Below, one piece after another: positions 13,137 through 26,700 of a stretch of DNA of 64,000 bases. The notes under the pieces are model-generated. The model was not told the DNA's origin. It worked only from the letters and a program-made list of their open reading frames with translations, and did not search any database. How positions within the stretch are numbered: position 1 is the first letter of the stretch; every line of letters begins with the position of its first letter. The DNA lies in contig NC_066313.1 of assembly GCF_022539315.1 (NCBI RefSeq), forward strand, positions 12,031,764 to 12,095,763, given 5' to 3'. The stretch is from Serinus canaria (taxonomy: Eukaryota > Chordata > Aves > Passeriformes > Fringillidae). A program made the position numbers and the translations under genes.

Positions 13137-16100
13137 TGGCAGATCTGTTTTATCAGTGCCCAGACAGCACTGATAGACACTGTCCAGAAAAGTCTTTTCA
13201 TATAATACCCCTGACTGTTTAAAGCACAGCAGTTACAAAGCCCAAGAGAGAAAATGAAACTCATTATTTCATCACAAACTGTGTGCAGGATCTGAAACAA
13301 AATAATTCATTTGAATTCATCTGTTTTACCAAACACAGTGTGGTATAGCTTGATATCCCCTTAGAATCAAACTAAAACCTCTGTGACTGCACTTAACCTT
13401 AAAGATGGAATTATGAAAATATTAAAAAGCAGATAAGAGGGATAACTAAAATTGAATCCTTTTAAGCATGAGGAGAACACTTCAGAGCACCCCACTCTAA
13501 GTGAGGCCTCAGTGCATATTGTTTATTTGGACAGAATAAGTAAGTGATGTGATTGAGTAGAATAGTAAAGGAAGGTGTTAGAAAGAAGCAGCATATTCCA
13601 GAAATAGAAAGTTGCACTTTTAAAAAGAAAATAGAATCAAATTCTGATGGGATAAATTTAAAATAAATGTGGATAAGCACTGTTTCCAATGTACCTAGAG
13701 TAAAAATACTGCACCATGTACAGGTAGTCAGCTGATTACCACTACAAAATCAGCCTTCAAAGAGGGAAGCCTACTGAAGAAAGGTAGTAATTTTCTAAAA
13801 TTTGTGTCCATGGAGGAGAAAAATCCAGAGATCTGTGCTGGAACAGCCTGTGGGAGTCTCAGCAGGTCTGTATAAAGCTGCAGTGAGTATGAATTAGGTA
13901 AGAAAATGAAGTTTAATTTGAAGGATCTTTAACATTGCATTAAGCGCCACTTCTGTGTGAAGTAACAAAGGTTGCACAAAAAAAACCAAAAACCATACCT
14001 ATAAACAAAAGTTCCAGGTACAATCCAGGTAACTTGAAGTAAATTAGCCAGATGTCTATGAAAATGAAAAATGTAACAAAGAAGATCTTGGATAAAAAGA
14101 AGTCAGTACTTGTTGGGTTGTTGGAAAAAGGCTTAGTTTCTTTACAAGGTTAAAAAACCTAGTAGACTTACTTTCCAAGAGGCTTTGTCTAAAAAAATAT
14201 AAAAGCTTTAAAGAAACCAAGTAATTAGAGGACAAGAGAAATGTTTTTATGCAGCTAAATAGTTGCTTTAAATAAAATGAGAAATTGATAATATTATATA
14301 CTCATTTATTGGAGTAGAACAAAACATGTAGAAGGGTTAATAAGAAGCAAAGATTTCTAATCATAGCAAGTTGCTGATAAAGATGAAGATGACAGAAAGA
14401 AGTAAACTCCAAATGGAAATTTTAGTCCTAAATTCAAATAAAACAACTAATAAAATTTGTCATAGACATACACATAAATGAAAGGTGCATAAGTAATCAT
14501 TTCTAAGCTACATTATTCATGAGAAGATGTAACAGCATCTTGGGGATGTGATAGTTCCAGGAAAATTTGATCTTAAAACTCATTAGCTGACAAAGCTAAA
14601 TTGACTGCTAGAAGCTACTAAGAAACAATGCAAATACCTCTTAAAACAACATTAAACTATCACATAGGTCCATGGCTCATTTTTCTTTGAAACACTGATT
14701 TCCCTGACCTAAGGTGGATTAATAAATTGGGGAAAAAATTAATTGCTTAGGAATGCTTAGTCAGAAAACTAAGCTTAGAATGGCACGAGAGATCTATAAA
14801 ATGCAGGTGCACAGACTAGTTGTCATTTCTTCCAACAGAGGCACTAGGAGCCTACTAGTGAAAGGATGAAAGCAGGGGGAACAAGGCTGAGAACAGGGAG
14901 ATAAGACAGCTTTTCACACAGAAACACCCCTGTGTAAACCCCTGCTGAGGCACTGGAGATCCTGACAGCTCTCACGGATTTGATGGAAGGCTGGACAAGC
15001 AGTCAAGGTTTTTAAGCAGAAAAAGCACAGCAGGTTCAAGAAACCCCCAAAGCTAAAACAGTGGCCAGCAGAACTTGCAGGGTGAAGGATCATTTCTCAG
15101 CATCACTTGATCTGGAGGATCAAGTGACTCTGGAGGAGCTGGGGCTCTACAGCCACTTGTACTGACCAGGGTATGGATGGCCTCCCCACACTTCTTCTTG
15201 CACCTTTGCACCACGAGGTTAAATCACTCAGACAGGACTTGATGAAGGTAATTATTAAATTATACAGGTGAGAAGAAAGAGGGGGAGGTGCTCTTGAGAA
15301 AGAAGGTGCTCTTGCACTCTCACCTCAGCCTCTCAGGAGCCCCACAATTCTTTAAAAATGTCGCAGTCACTGCTGGGAAGGAGAGGGAAGATGATAATAA
15401 TCCTCAGTGTTTTTTAAATAGTCTCCTGGTATTGCCTTATGTTAGCAGCTACTTTATATGCCTGGTCACCTCAGGGACCAATTAGGCAAAAATCTCTAGA
15501 ACAAAGTCCCAGTGCAACTTTTCCTCATGATGTGACATTCCCAGAATTTCAACATGGACCTGACACACTTGGTGCTTTTGAAGAACTATAGAAAAGTAAG
15601 GAAATATGTTAAATAATATATTATAGACAGAACTTCTGAATCTCCCTTGTGCTAGAAGGCAGGAAAGAGCCAAATAAAAAGAAGAAAGAAATCCCACAAT
15701 GCTTTGTCCTCACCTTTATACATTTGCTGTAGGAATTCTTATTTTCCCTAGCAACTGTTCTTCTACATGAAGGTCCTTCTGCCATATGCCAGCCTAACAG
15801 TTAGGAAAAACTTATTTTTTTCCTAAAAAAAATTCACTTCACACAACCTTAATCCATTAATTAGAATGCTTTTGAAAGGGGAAAATTTTGGACTATATGA
15901 TTAGCATATTAAACTCCTATATAGTTTTAGTTTACTTTAGATTTAATCTAAAGAGGAAACCACAGAAAAAAATCTTGTGAACATATCCTGATTATATTTC
16001 AAATACACCTGTGGACTGCACATTCCTGGAGAAAATAGAATACAACTAGCTCAAATGGCTTTTGGGGATTTATAATAAATACTTATTTCTAATTTTATCT

Positions 16101-18521
16101 TCATATCACTAGCAAGAAATAATTTATTGGTACCAAGAAAAAATATTTACTGCTCAAAGGCTTTTAGGAAGGGGGATCAGCCAGTTATACTAGATTAACA
16201 TGCTATTTTAAATTGTCACATACACATTTTCATGGGAGGCAGCTCTCAGCTGCTTTAAATACAACTGACATTCTTAAATAGACACACAGATCCTGACTGC
16301 AGATATAAACTCCATTCATGTTGCTATTGCTGCCACTGCTGGAGTGGCAATTTGTACATCCTATTTTCAGCCATTCCTTCCCCACAAATTCCTTAACAAA
16401 GAAGCAAGTTTTAAATGCTTTTGCACTAAAATTCTTTACAACTGCCTGATAAGAGGACTTTAAATCCTTTCTTCTCTTTTGGCTGGACACCCATATGTGC
16501 TCAGACTCAAGGTACTCTTCCTTCCTCCAGAACAGCAATTGGACATCAGCTTCATAATGGAAGTTAACTGATCCATGAAAGATGGACTTCAGTAATGTTT
16601 CAGTGGGATTGCAATTGTTTTAATTACTGTTGAAGGAAACAGGTAACAGGAATTTTTAAAATGCTACTCCTAATAGACTCACACAATTCAATGTTTGTTG
16701 TGAAACAGATTATTATATAATTTCAGTGTATATGAAACATTGATGATTATTTGTCATTAATCCTAATACCTCTTACAAGTAATTTAGCAGATTCTCTACA
16801 GGATTTCAAAATAGCTTAAAACATAATCTATTTTAGTTTTGTCTGCATTCCCATCAGTGAAGTCATTGATACATATAGCTACAGAATTTATCCTTATTTC
16901 TTGCTTTCTTCTAAACAATCTCTGCCAGCAAAGGCATGTTTTATATTTTGTCAGCTGTATTTTACTAAAATGTTAATCATTATGCATTTTTAAAAGTCAT
17001 AAATAGAGGATTTCCTCATTTCCTTTGCTCTATCCCATTTTTCCTCTCTTCATGCCAAGAGAAAGTGCTGGGTGGCAGCCACTGGCCAAACAAGACCTAT
17101 ATATGTATATCTCCAATCCTTTAGAACATGCTAGAACTTAGTCACTTATCTATGATGATATACTCCGTGCCTGGGAGATTTTTTCCAGCACCAGCAGCAG
17201 TTTTTCAAAAAATTATTTTTGCTTTTGTGCATAATTGACCAATGGAAAAAAAAAGTTTGACCTGTCATATCCAAAAAATTATATTGGAAGGGCTTTAAGT
17301 ATTTAGTTTTTATAATTTTTTTAAGGTGACTGAAAAAATGCTGTTTTGATCCCTACCAAAACTAACAAACAGAGAGCAATAATAAGAAATATGGATTTTT
17401 TTGGGTCTTCAAATTCACCCAAAGGAGTGTATGAATTTCATATTACTTACATATTCACCTTTCACAGGTCAGCTATGTCCAGAGATTATCACAGGTTTTG
17501 AAGTGTTGAGGTATTTATTGTAGCTGAGGTTGAATTTCAAGTCTGCATTTAAAACTGAAATAGAAAAACAAACAAGAAAAAAAAGGAAAAAAGTCATTCA
17601 ATGTGTTCTTGAGCACATTTTGCACAATCTAAGTTCTAAAAGCCTGAGTCTGTTGGGAAAATGGGCATTTCCATAGAAACACTGAAGGAATGAAGCCACC
17701 ACATAAGAGCCTCTAGCAGGGGACGTGTAGCAAAGATGTGTTGGCTGCGCATCCTAATAGAGACAAAGTCTGTTGGCCCTGAACTGTTGCCTGCTTTCCT
17801 ACAGCAGGTTTCTGAACTGCAGGAGTAATGCCTGCTACTTCTGCATGCAGAAATTACTGTATTTGATGAGATATTAAAAGGGGTTTTAAAGAGAGAGCAC
17901 TGCATAGCCTTTTTCTATTAACCTTTTATAGAGAAGAGTGTCAGAGGAAAGGCCCATAACTGAAGTCAAAGGGTCAGTGCCTCTGCTAAGTGTAATTCTA
18001 AATCAGCCCAACACCCAAACTGCCTTTTCTCTACATTCTGTTTTCTTTCCAATTTTTACTGCCACTATTACAGCAGCTCCTCTTGGCACCACTTTATGTG
18101 CAGAGAGTGGTGTTATTTTACATGCCTCTTCCTAGCACTTCAGAACTGGCCTAGGAATATCTTTCTTTTGTCTGAAGTGTGCCACATCAACATTTTTTGT
18201 ATTAAATGAAGAAATAGTACAGCTTGGAAGAGGAGTTTATTTTAAGCTTTGAATCCAATTTGAGTAGATATGGATTGTCTAAAGGTAAATAATTATGTTG
18301 AATTATAACAAAGAAATAAAAAGTTTATTCTGTCATTTTAAGAAAATGAAAAAAGTAAATTCTATTTTTTAATATTAGAATAGTAAGAAAACCCAAACAA
18401 AATCAAATATTTAAAGATATGTATTAAAGTACAACTACTTTCAGTTTATCTGTTCAATGAATGCTTTATTATCAATAAAGGTAAAAACTAGGGAGGAAAA
18501 AAAATTTAAAAATACTAAAAT
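13137..18521. other. long unique noncoding stretch
   Basis: About 5.4 kb without a recognised repeat or gene. A short perfect inverted repeat (CACTTGATC/GATCAAGTG) lies at 15104-15126. The region 17640-17930 is moderately GC-rich and non-repetitive and contains TTTCCATAGAAAC, similar to an RFX-type X-box half. That is only a weak motif match. Open frames here carry no recognisable domain. Confidence 0.5.
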
Positions 18522-18553
18522 TAACAACAACAACAATAATAATAACAACAACA
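18522..18553 (+). repeat. (AAC)n/(AAT)n trinucleotide microsatellite
   Basis: About five AAC units, then four AAT units, then AAC units again. A simple repeat in an A-rich context. Confidence 0.9.
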
Positions 18554-19717
18554 GTGTCTGGTTTCCTAACCCTTGCTATTGCTTTCTGCACTTTCAGAGT
18601 TACATATCCTCTTAGCTACATGAAAGTAAGATCACAAACAAAAGGATTTCTGCACCCTTTCTGGATTGACAGATACAGGTATTTACCACAACTCCACAAC
18701 CTTTTCTATTACTCCTTTGTTCATTGCTTTTTATCTTAGAATTTGAAGCAGACTGGGATGTGATTTTTACATTCAGCTGTGCTAAATAATTTCTTATCAG
18801 TCTGAAGCTTTGGAAGGGCCCTGGGAAAACTGCAATATGAAGCTACCTTCCATGCAAAATGGTGTTTATATTTGGCTTGGATTACAACTATTAAGTGTTC
18901 TTACTTGGTATTTTTTCTCTGAAGGAGTTTAAAACAGAACATGTTGGGAGAAGTCCCTGACTGAATATACAGCTGTCCCAGGACAAGAACTTGTGGAGCA
19001 AAGCAGCAAACTGGCAAAAAGCTTTGCTAATGTCCTGGTAACATATTTTATCTACATGGTGTGGTAGAATTTGGTTACCATCAAAAGTCAGTCCATTCAC
19101 CCTTGAAGATAGACTAGGAATTGCTGAGATTTGCAGCTTCTTAGTAAGTCTTGAATTTATATTTCTTCTCTATGCAATAATGGTACATCATCATTTTTCC
19201 AAGGATAACCATCCATCAAACAAGAAGCCAGCCAGTGCCCAGAATGGACAGTTCCTCTCTGTTTCCTATTTCAAGTAAAATTGATGATACACTTTGCGCA
19301 GCAAGCTGCTTTTCTTTTTTTATTATTATTTTTTTTTTATTTTTATTTAATTATAGTAATACAAAATGATCCACTGAACAAAAAACTCTGGCCAGTATCT
19401 ATCTAGATGTAAATATTGAAGCCCCTGTAACATTAATCATTTTTATGCGACTATTATGTAAACAGAATCCCATAACAAGGACTTGGCTGAGGAACTAAAA
19501 CTGGTGTTCAAACCAAAATGATGGTTAGAATGTATTTAATGGCTGCAAATGTAAAACTTCTAGGCCTTACTGTGTCCTCCTTAAATGGCACTATGCAAAA
19601 AGAGAAGCAGCATGACAAGAAGTGACAAAACACGTAGTGAGAAAGATAACAGAAAGGAAGACATATATGTAGTCTCTTGAACAGAATATAATAGATTAAG
19701 CTCATTGTCTAGTATAT
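18554..19717. other. unique noncoding DNA
   Basis: No gene or repeat is recognised, apart from a T-rich patch at 19310-19350. Confidence 0.5.
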
Positions 19718-20206
19718 ACAGATATAGATAAATAGTTATATATAGATATATAGATAATATATAGATAAATATATAATTAAATATATAGATACATATTTAG
19801 ATATAGATATAGATATAGATATAGGTATAGATATAGATATAGTATAGATATAGACATAGATATGGATATAGATATAGATAGAGATAGAGATATAGATATA
19901 GATATAGATATAGATATAGATATAGATATAGATATAGATATAGATATAGATAGATATAGCTAGAGCTATAGATATAGATATAGATATAGATATAGATATA
20001 GATATAGATATAGATATAGATATAGATACCAATATAGATATAGATAGAGATAGAGATAGAGATAGAGCTATAGATATAGATTAGATATAGATAGATATAG
20101 ATATAGATAGAGATATAGATATAGATATAGATACAAATATAGATATAGATATAGTACAAATATAGATATAGATATGATATAGATGATATAGATATAGATA
20201 GATATG
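19718..20206 (+). repeat. long (GATATA)n hexanucleotide array
   Basis: Roughly 485 bp built almost wholly of GATATA, with GATA, GATAGA and GATATT variants at both edges and runs of perfect units in the middle (for example 19885-19950 and 19970-20027). The long minus-strand open frames here, which translate to alternating Ser-Ile or Tyr-Ile, are artefacts of the array. GATA cores recur every six bases, so the array offers many nominal GATA-factor sites. Whether any are used cannot be seen. Confidence 0.97.
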
Positions 20207-22062
20207 CAACCTTTTTAATGCCATAGTCACTGGACTCTATAGTTAATGCTATAGTTAGGTCAAATCCCATTAACTGGCCAAGAAACTTCTTTGTGTGTAT
20301 TGGGAGATGGATGAATTAGTGAATAACCAGTGACCACATTGGTATTTAATTCAGAAGATTTGTTATCTGCTAGTTATAGAGACACATGAAACAGAGAACA
20401 ATACAAAATGTTTTTAGGAGGTTGGAGTGGCTGACTAAGGGAAGGGAACTAAGCATATATAAATGTTAAAAGTTAAATAACATTCAAAAAAACATTCAGC
20501 AAGAAGTCTAAGATGAAAATATTGAGAAGGAAGGAAGGAAGTCATACAGAAACTCACAGAAACCCACAAGAATTATTAGGAATAATAAAAAAAAGGTATC
20601 CAACCATAAACTTTGAAAAGGAAAATTCAATAAATATCAAAACTGACCAACAGTAACCGTTATTAAACCACTGAGTAATTTTACTCAAGGAATTCACTGA
20701 AAAGCCATTCAATTGCTATTAGAAAAAAAATGTGATACATGGTATATGGCATGGCAAAATTGGCACTGAAGAAATTAGGCTAGCTTTACTAGGGTAATTT
20801 GTCATCTTTAGCACTGATACAGAACCAATTCTATCTATACTTCTGTTGCACTCCAAGCATCTTTCTCAAAGCAGGAAGAATACAGAAGATTTAAATAAAT
20901 TAAATCTGTACAAGGAGATTTACTTAAGAGTTCCAAATAATTTCAACTACTGCTAGAGTTTTGGCTTCACCTCACTTGTTCTAGAAGAAAAAGCACTGTA
21001 AAATTTCACCTCTGATCTTTTTTATTGTTTTCTTGGAAGTGGATATTCCTCTACCTTTCTCTGAAGCATTATATGTTACAGTAGCTAGCTTTGTGCAGCA
21101 GTGCCACTAAACTCTTTCAGCTGTTTGTTTAGAGGGCTTTGCTCAGCTTCTGGAGATAAATGAATTTGCCAGGAGGGCAGGGCCAGGAGGGAATTTTCCT
21201 TTCATTGAGGATGGATGGAATTGCTCTTTTGTTCTGCTTCTTTGTTTTGTCTCTTTGTCTTACTTGCACTTCTGCAAAGTGCACCCTTCCTAACCGACAC
21301 AGAGGAATTTCAGTTTCCTTTTGGGTCCTGGCAAAGAATAGCTCTTCCTTGATTGTTCCTGCTCTCAGCTGGCAAACTGATGTTGTGTTGTTTTGTTGTG
21401 TGAGGTGTTATAAATGGGGTACTAAATGGTTTTCTGTAGTGCACAGAGCTCTGAGCACATGCTTCAGCTTCCTTTTGGTCTTCTGGGATAAGCAGAGGGT
21501 CACAGCCATGGTTGTCTCCTGTGTTCTATTCCTGTCTCCTTAAAATACAGCCAACAAATTCCAGCAGCACTGTAAACTGCCTGTAGTTAGCAAAATTACC
21601 CAAGCAGACCGTTTTAGATTTCTGCTCATTCTGACAGTTCATTTCTCCCAGAAGAATGAAATGCCTGGGAAGTGAAAAGTTGTGTACACAAGGGAGTTAA
21701 TGGATGTATGCATAATATCCTGGATTGGTTTAGGCTTCAGTGTACATTGAGTTAGCACTGATTTTGGGCATAGCTCTTGAGTTGATGAAGCATTTGCATC
21801 TCAATTTTGACATGGGTAAGAAGGCAGATACATTGCTTAACATGCTATTTCTTCTCCCAAAGCAATGTCCAGAGAAGAAAGGTTTGGATACAGAATTGCA
21901 AGCTTTAAAAGAATAAAGCATCCTATCTAGTGATTTGGCAGAATGCAGATATTAATCGCATCAAAATGGGGTCCCACATTGAGAAAGAGTCTGAACAAGA
22001 GAATTGTACATTAATCTGTCCCCAGGGTCACAACAGTACACTGTCTGCATATATGCTTTCTG
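20207..22062. other. unique noncoding DNA
   Basis: No repeat is recognised. At 21160-21543 (plus) there is a 127-codon open frame. Its codons from 21208 start with a hydrophobic stretch resembling a signal peptide (ALLFCFFVLSLCLTC). No domain, homologue or splice structure supports it, so it is not called a gene. Confidence 0.5.
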
Positions 22063-22097
22063 ATATATATATATATACACACACACACACACCCCCC
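22063..22097 (+). repeat. compound (TA)n(CA)n microsatellite
   Basis: About seven TA units are followed by about nine CA units and six C. A typical length-variable dinucleotide repeat. Confidence 0.92.
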
Positions 22098-23487
22098 TGT
22101 ATCCTGAAAAGTTGGTTCTTGCCAAAACAGTACAAGCTCTTAAAAATACTTGCAAAGAAATCTCACACTAAAGAGATAAAGGACAGAACACTAAGGAATG
22201 ACCACTGTGAACAAAGTTTAGGATCAAGAATCAGAGCAAACAGTGCTGGTTTATGTTGATTTATTTTTTTCCTCCAAGGCTGGTTAGATTTAATCCTGCA
22301 TTTTGCATGTTACGACTAAAACATTTTTAACACTGGAAATGTGCAAACTTTAACATTTAAATTATATGTGGGAGATCAACATTGAAATCTGCTACATTAG
22401 TCAGAAATATAACATCTTGAAGAGAGGGAGGGAGGGAGGTCTTGCATCCCAGATGGGTTGAAAATTCTAGTGTCTGATCAACTATTTCTGTTGATGGCAT
22501 AGGTGCAATAGGCTACTATCAAGACAAAAGCAACAAACTTCTTCAGGGTCAAGGAAACTGCTGGTGCTTATTAGTTTTAACACTTCTTGAATGCACTTCT
22601 GGAGAATAAATTTCACTTCACATTGGATTTCTTTTTTCATGTATCACAGCTCCTTCTTCCACTCATATTTTACATTGCATTTTTCATGTAATTATAGGAA
22701 TATAACTTGATGTACCATTCTTTGACATATCTCACTGAGCTGTGTACATTAAAAACCTCTGCAGCTTAGTGGAGAGCAAAGAAGATAATAAAAGAGTAAG
22801 TCACGTGCCAAAGTCTTTGCTCATGTGCTAAAATAAAATTAATTTGACTTATATGTAATACTTGAGCATATGTCATTACTTTATTTGGCTGCATATCTCC
22901 TCTGTGCATTGCTGTTTTTCATGCAGAACATTTTGTCATGTGCATATTTGGTCTTTGAAGAGGAAGTTATTTTTATTTGAAAATTCTTACCAATAATTTT
23001 TAATAATATTTTTTTTTCCTCCTCCTCGTAGCTGTTATGGAAAGAAAGAAAACAAAAGCTCATCTTTTTAAAAAATAAGTCTTAAATGTAGGAAAAAACC
23101 CCTCATCAGTAATATATAAAGAAGACATTATGAAATTATGCAAATGACCAGTTAGATGTTATGTTCAGTGGCACTTAGGCTACCAGTCTCCATTTCAGGA
23201 AAGCACATGGGATCAGTGTAGGGTGTGCTGGGCATTGGGATTTGTGGATTTGTGTGTGCAAAGGTGGGAAGGGCAGAAGCACATGCTTTGGAAATGAAGT
23301 CACACATGGGGAGGAAGGTTGAACATGAAGGTTGTCTCCTTTCATGTGTGTCCCTGTATTTGCACCCAGGGCTTGTCCTGCAGTGGAGCACTGCTGTCAC
23401 AGCACCAGTGGGCTCACACAGGGGGGTGCTGATGCCAGATCCTGCACCTGGGATGGGGAAGTCCTGCTTGTGTGCACTGTACTGTAC
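22098..23487. other. unique noncoding DNA
   Basis: No gene or repeat is recognised except a short (GGGA)n stretch at 22423-22438. From about 23220 the sequence turns GC-richer and may be an unrecognised older upstream part of the following CR1. Confidence 0.45.
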
Positions 23488-23704
23488 AGCTGGATGGATA
23501 TTAGAACAAGGCTCTTCAGCCAGAGGGTGGCACTGGAACAGGCTCACAGGGAACTGGTCACAGCACCAAACCTGACAGAATTCAAGAAGCTCTAGAGCAC
23601 ATGATGTGGTTTTTTTTTTGGGAATGATGAGGTACAGGGTGAAGAGTTGGATTTGATGATCCCCATGGGTCCCTTCCAACTCAGGATAACCTGTGATTCT
23701 GTGA
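23488..23704 (+). repeat. CR1 LINE 3' end
   Basis: Recognised from CAGCCAGAGGGTGGCACTGG, then AACAGGCTCACAGGGAACTG, AAACCTGACAGAATTCAAGA, TTGGATTTGATGATCCCCAT and GGGTCCCTTCCAACTCAGGA, ending TGTGATTCTGTGAAATG. This is the end of ORF2 plus the 3' UTR in plus orientation, 5'-truncated. A T10 run at 23610-23620 interrupts it. The 208-codon open frame on the opposite strand (23152-23778) is antisense to this repeat and is not a gene. Confidence 0.9.
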
Positions 23705-26700
23705 AATGAATGCAGCAGCTCTTCCCTGCAGCTGAAATGGGTGCTGGATATTGAAAGTGGGGTTTTTTGGATGCACAAGGAGGAGTAGGAGATGTTTCAT
23801 CCAATCTTCAGCCCTACTGCACACCAAGCCCATGTACTGAAGCTCCAGGGTGTTTGCCTTGTCGTTTTAGAAGTGCCTGTGGAGGATTTCTGTGCCATTT
23901 CCTCAAGGGCAGTGAAGTGTGGCCCTCTAACTCCTTGTTCCTAGATCTAACATTAAAAAATGATCTGACATTGTTTCTTTTCCCTGCACATCATTGTCAA
24001 AGGGCAGATGTGTATCACATTTGTGATGTGTCACTAGACTTGTGATAAAATGTCATATTGTTTCCTTCTTCTAGAAACTTTGTGAAACTGACCCTTATTG
24101 CAGTCTCCTTAAACAGTTATGGAACACAGCAAAATGACTGTCATTTGGCAAAAACCTTATTTTATCTTAAATTCTGCTTCTGATTTATGTAGAGCAACAG
24201 ACTCAAAACAATAAACAGAAATCAGCATTCAATGACCAGCTCAATCAAAATATTTGAAGAAAATCTTCACTTTCCTGGTGGTTTTTGATATTTTCTTTTA
24301 TAGATATTTGTCCATCTTTCTTCCTGTGTTTATTTCTTAGCTGGCAACACACCAGCTTGGTAAAAGTTCTGTTTTTAATTTATTTCCACCATTATGAGCA
24401 TTTACCTTTTCTTTTAACTTTAGCTCTTTTGCATGTGAAAGAAAGTTGACACATCAATAATACATGTTACTGAATTTTGGCATTTTCATTCTACAGAGAT
24501 ATGAAAAGTGGCTTTTAACATTGCTTTTCCTGATCAAATACTTAAGCCAAAAAATCATAGGCAAGTAACCATTCTTCATTCAAAACCACACAGGTTTTGA
24601 AGAATTAAGCCATTTAAAATTAATTTGCCCAACAAAGCTTGAAAGATACATTAAAAGATACATTAAATTTTTTACATTTACAGAAAGAGGAATAAATATT
24701 TGGATTAAAAGAGAAATGGCTTTTTATACAGTATTTCTCTCCATGATTCAGCTGTAAGGACCTATGTCCACAGACTCGATAATCTTAATCTTGTAGTTCA
24801 AGTCAATAGAAAAAACCTTGAATTTGATTCTCCAAGTCAGATCAGGGGTACAAAACAATTTTTATTATCTGTCCTAAATACAAGCAGGGACTGCTTTGAG
24901 AAGTTTTGTATTTCCAACCTCCTTGTGTGACAAGGATGCACTAGGTACTAGCAGGCACTGCAAACACTTTAGTTTCTCCTCATTTTTTCGTTTCTCTCTA
25001 CATTTCTGAGTTTATTAATTTTCTCATATCCTCTTGGACTGCTGACTATACATGCCAGCTCTCAGCAAGTTAGATTGTTGAGTTACTATGATTGTATTCT
25101 GGCAAGCAGTGCATCAGGTCACACAAAACCAATTAGAGGTTTTCATTTATGAAACAACATTCCAAGAAATCTCTAAGCATTATCAAAAGATAAATAGAAG
25201 TATACCTTAAGATGAAAAGAAAAGAAGTTAGTAATTTCCAAACTAGTCAATATATTGAAAATATTTGAAAAACAGTAATAAGGAAGACCAATAATTTTAA
25301 TTGCTAGAAAACTTGAAGAATTTGGCCACTTGGTCTACTAGTGGTAGAGAATTGCCTATTAAAATTGTTTCTTGAACTCTAAAGTAAAAAGGAGCTTTTG
25401 TTATGTCAGTTTGCTAAATTGATTTTGTGCAGATCAATTGCATGTTCTGCTTTTAAACTTATGTCTTTTGCACACATAAATACTCCTAGTCTCTCTTCTA
25501 CTTCTGTCTTGACATTCTTATTTTTCAGGAAAATTTGGTTTTCATATAGCTATGTATATCAGCCAGTAGCTAAACCTTCTGTTTTGTCTATGTGATTTTC
25601 TTTATTATTTAGGGTTTCTTAATAAAAAAATCTCAATTTGAAAATTCACTGCTCTTGCCCACCCCAGCCCTGTTACCATTTTCTCCTGGCCTCACTGATC
25701 TTTTCCATTATATTTCTAAACAATTTCATAGCACCTCCTCTGTAATTCCTATTTGCTCTTCCATTTTTCCACTCTGCTACATCCTCAGCTCAGTCAAGAT
25801 TTTTTACAGATCCCTGGAACCATAACCCTCAGAACAGATGGACAGGGACAAATCACTGAATAATGAAACTAGACTTGCTTAGGCTGATTACTCTGTACTC
25901 TCTCTGACCTGAGTTTTTCAAATGGAGAATCCCTTCAATGCCTTATTCTGGAAAACAAACTCAATATAAAAGGTCATCCTGAACTGACTGCAGGATCAAG
26001 ATTCCTAGAAGATGTGGGCTGAGTAAAAACCTGGCTAAACTTCATCTCCAAATCTCAGCTTTAAAAAGAGAATATAAAAATATTTGTTGCTACTTTCATA
26101 AAGTTTCAGAGATACCCTCTTCCTTTCACTTCAGTTTCCATATAATTTCTTTTTTAAATCTGGTAAATTAGAATGCTAATTATAGGTTGCTATGAAACAT
26201 AACAGAAACAAGTAATTTTCTGACCTATCAGAAAATTTATCAGTGAAATAATGTAATGAAAAGTAAATTGAAGAAGGAGAACCACAGTTTCCCTGCAGCC
26301 ATTCTGTTGTATAGCTGAGCTGATTCTATTCCTGTGGAACTCCAGCTGTAATAAATCATGGCATCTCCCAGTGACAGTTTCAAATGAACATGTTTATTGG
26401 GACAGACAAGTACATCACTGAGAGTGTTACTTACTTCAGCTGCTGACATACAGTACCAGCTGTTGGGTTTAAACACTGACTCGGTCACTGCAACTGAAAA
26501 CTCTGGGAGCTTTTCAAATCATACACCAATATGAGAAAAATAGGGTCATCATGGCATAACATAAGTAATGTAGATTTTTTTTTTTTCCAACAGCACAAAA
26601 GCTATGAAGTTGGAGAGAAAATTCCCCAAAAAAGACAAGCAAAACCTTCAGTCTAGCAACAAAAACCCAAACAAAACATTATTATTAAATACTGTAATTC

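Noticed and set aside
15104..15126. Perfect 9-bp inverted repeat CACTTGATC/GATCAAGTG
   Set aside because: It is short enough to be expected by chance in 64 kb, and no element surrounds it.
19736..20270. Minus-strand open frames of 98 and 157 codons with alternating Ser/Ile and Tyr/Ile
   Set aside because: They are translations of the GATATA array and carry no gene evidence.
21160..21543. 127-codon frame with a signal-peptide-like start
   Set aside because: T-rich DNA readily yields hydrophobic Leu/Phe/Cys stretches. There is no homologue, splice site set or conserved domain to support it.
23152..23778. 208-codon minus-strand open frame, the longest in the window
   Set aside because: Much of it is antisense to the CR1 copy at 23488-23704, and the rest shows no domain.
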